5,090 nucleotides of DNA from Actinomycetes bacterium (lineage in GTDB: Bacteria > Actinomycetota > Acidimicrobiia > Acidimicrobiales > RAAP-2): assembly GCA_021791615.1 (NCBI GenBank), contig JAJYWG010000374.1:1-5090 (forward strand), in the 5' to 3' direction. Positions 4,042 to 5,090 of this stretch are shown piece by piece. The first letter of the stretch is position 1, and each line of letters opens with the position of its first letter. The notes under the pieces are model-generated. The model was not told the DNA's origin. It saw only the letters and a program-made list of their open reading frames with translations, and ran no database searches. Position numbers and translations under genes: made by a program.

Positions 4042-5090
4042 ACGCTCTCCGAAGTACGCCCCGTGCAGGCACCTGCCGGCCCCGGGGCGTCCAGATGGGT
4101 GAAGGTGCTCGACCAGAGCCGCTGCATCGGCTGCCACGCCTGCACCACCGCCTGCAAGAGCGAGAACGCCGTGCCGATCGGCGTCACCCGCACCTACGTC
4201 AAGTCGGTCGAGGTGGGGACGTTCCCTCACGTGCGGCGCAACTTCCAGGTGACGCGCTGCAACCAGTGCCGGGACGCGCCTTGTGTGGCGGTCTGCCCGA
4301 CCCAGGCGATGTACAAGCGCCCCGACGGGATCGTCGACTTCGACAAGTCGATCTGCATCGGCTGCAAGGCGTGCATGGCAGCCTGCCCGTACGACGCCAT
4401 CTTCATCAACCCCGACGACCACTCGGCGGAGAAGTGCAATTTCTGCGCCCACCGGCTCGACGTCGGACTGGAACCGGCCTGTGTGACGGTGTGCCCGACC
4501 GAGGCGATCCTGGTCGGCGACCTCGAAGACCCCGACAGCAGAGTGGCGCGCATCGTGCAACGCGAGCCGGTGTCGGTGCGTCGTCCCGAGAAGGAGACCC
4601 GTCCCGGTGTGTTCTACAAAGGTGCGCACCAGTCGACCCTCGACCCGCTGGCCGCACGCCGACCCGAGGGCGACCTGTTTGCCTGGGCCACCCAGGGCGG
4701 CGGCGACGCCCAGCACCTGACCTCGGGGCACCCCGGCACCCGCAACTCGTCGGCTGCGGCGCTGCTCTCCTACGACGTCCCGCACTACGCCCCGTGGGGC
4801 TGGCGGGTCAGTGTGTACACCTGGACCAAGGGTCTCGCCGCCGGCACCATGCTCATCACGGGTGCGCTCGCCCTCGCCGGCCGGATCGGGTGGGACAACC
4901 CCGTAGCCCGCTGGGTGTCACCGCTGCTGGCGCTGCTCTTCCTGGCGGTGACCGGCGCGCTCCTCGTGTGGGACCTCAAGCACCCGGCACGCTTCTACCT
5001 GATCTTCACCCGGCACCACTGGAGGAGCTGGCTCGTGAGAGGGTCGTTCGTCATCGCCGGCTACGGCGGCTTCGTGACGTTGTTCCTGCT
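4039..5090 (+). CDS. Fused four-cluster [4Fe-4S] and NrfD/PsrC-type membrane subunit, partial (runs off right edge)
   Basis: The visible 350 residues would carry electrons between a molybdoenzyme and the membrane quinone pool, most likely in a formate dehydrogenase. Four cysteine quartets match FdnH/NrfC/PsrB/DmsB proteins: C29-C32-C35-C39, C74-C77-C82-C86, C106-C109-C112-C116 and C133-C136-C148-C152, the last with an 11-residue insert. After a linker (about 170-255) the same frame enters an NrfD-like domain: one hydrophobic segment near 263-282, a second near 295-312, and a third starting near 335 and cut by the window edge. No stop or frameshift separates the halves, so this is one fused polypeptide where most systems use two genes. 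No Tat or other signal peptide is seen. GTG 4039 is chosen from the TAGGGT/GGTGA context; GTG 4099 (starting VKVLDQSRC) is a serious alternative and GTG 4030 a weaker one. Hydrogenase (HybA/HybB-like) or polysulfide/thiosulfate reductase roles cannot be excluded without the catalytic subunit. Confidence 0.88.
   Translation, partial: MTLSEVRPVQAPAGPGASRWVKVLDQSRCIGCHACTTACKSENAVPIGVTRTYVKSVEVGTFPHVRRNFQVTRCNQCRDAPCVAVCPTQAMYKRPDGIVDFDKSICIGCKACMAACPYDAIFINPDDHSAEKCNFCAHRLDVGLEPACVTVCPTEAILVGDLEDPDSRVARIVQREPVSVRRPEKETRPGVFYKGAHQSTLDPLAARRPEGDLFAWATQGGGDAQHLTSGHPGTRNSSAAALLSYDVPHYAPWGWRVSVYTWTKGLAAGTMLITGALALAGRIGWDNPVARWVSPLLALLFLAVTGALLVWDLKHPARFYLIFTRHHWRSWLVRGSFVIAGYGGFVTLFL

Noticed and set aside
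3982..4785. 267-residue open frame on the minus strand opposite the Fe-S/NrfD gene
   Set aside because: The plus strand encodes 16 ordered cluster cysteines and membrane segments; the antisense frame has no domain and its translation is composition-driven.

Overview
The window is GC-rich and densely coded on the plus strand. It has GTG starts, strong GGAGG ribosome binding sites beside apparently leaderless starts, and sparse AT-rich promoter elements. This points to an actinobacterium, possibly a less-studied lineage such as Acidimicrobiia, but the lineage is inferred from style and protein type, not from a marker gene. Six plus-strand genes are supported; the last runs off the right edge. 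No RNA gene, insertion sequence, CRISPR array or origin was seen.

Left part (1-2469): a probable promoter with a 9-bp tandem repeat at the expected transcription start precedes a compact three-gene operon. It encodes the alpha and beta subunits of a thiamine-diphosphate 2-oxo acid (acetoin/pyruvate-type) dehydrogenase E1, then an 80-residue stand-alone lipoyl carrier domain. E1 would decarboxylate the substrate and pass the acyl group to the lipoyl-lysine. No E2 catalytic core and no E3 (dihydrolipoamide dehydrogenase) is present here, so partners must be encoded elsewhere or the lipoyl protein is a free-standing shuttle.

Middle (2470-2972): a 128-bp gap holds a GC-rich hairpin (likely terminator) and short repeats. 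It is followed by a single-domain VOC-superfamily metalloenzyme of unknown substrate that keeps the typical His/His/Glu metal ligands.

Right part (2973-5090): a LysR-type regulator, probably translated from a leaderless mRNA, is followed by a 124-bp regulatory gap and the 5' part of a respiratory electron-transfer gene. That protein joins a four-[4Fe-4S] domain (FdnH/NrfC/PsrB type) in frame to an NrfD/PsrC-like membrane domain. It is most likely part of a membrane-bound formate dehydrogenase or related molybdoenzyme whose catalytic subunit would lie outside the window. A CCAA...TTGG inverted repeat occurs both over the lysR promoter and in front of the Fe-S/NrfD gene. This suggests that the LysR protein controls both itself and the respiratory gene. 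The shared operator and the in-frame fusion are the two most interesting points of the window.
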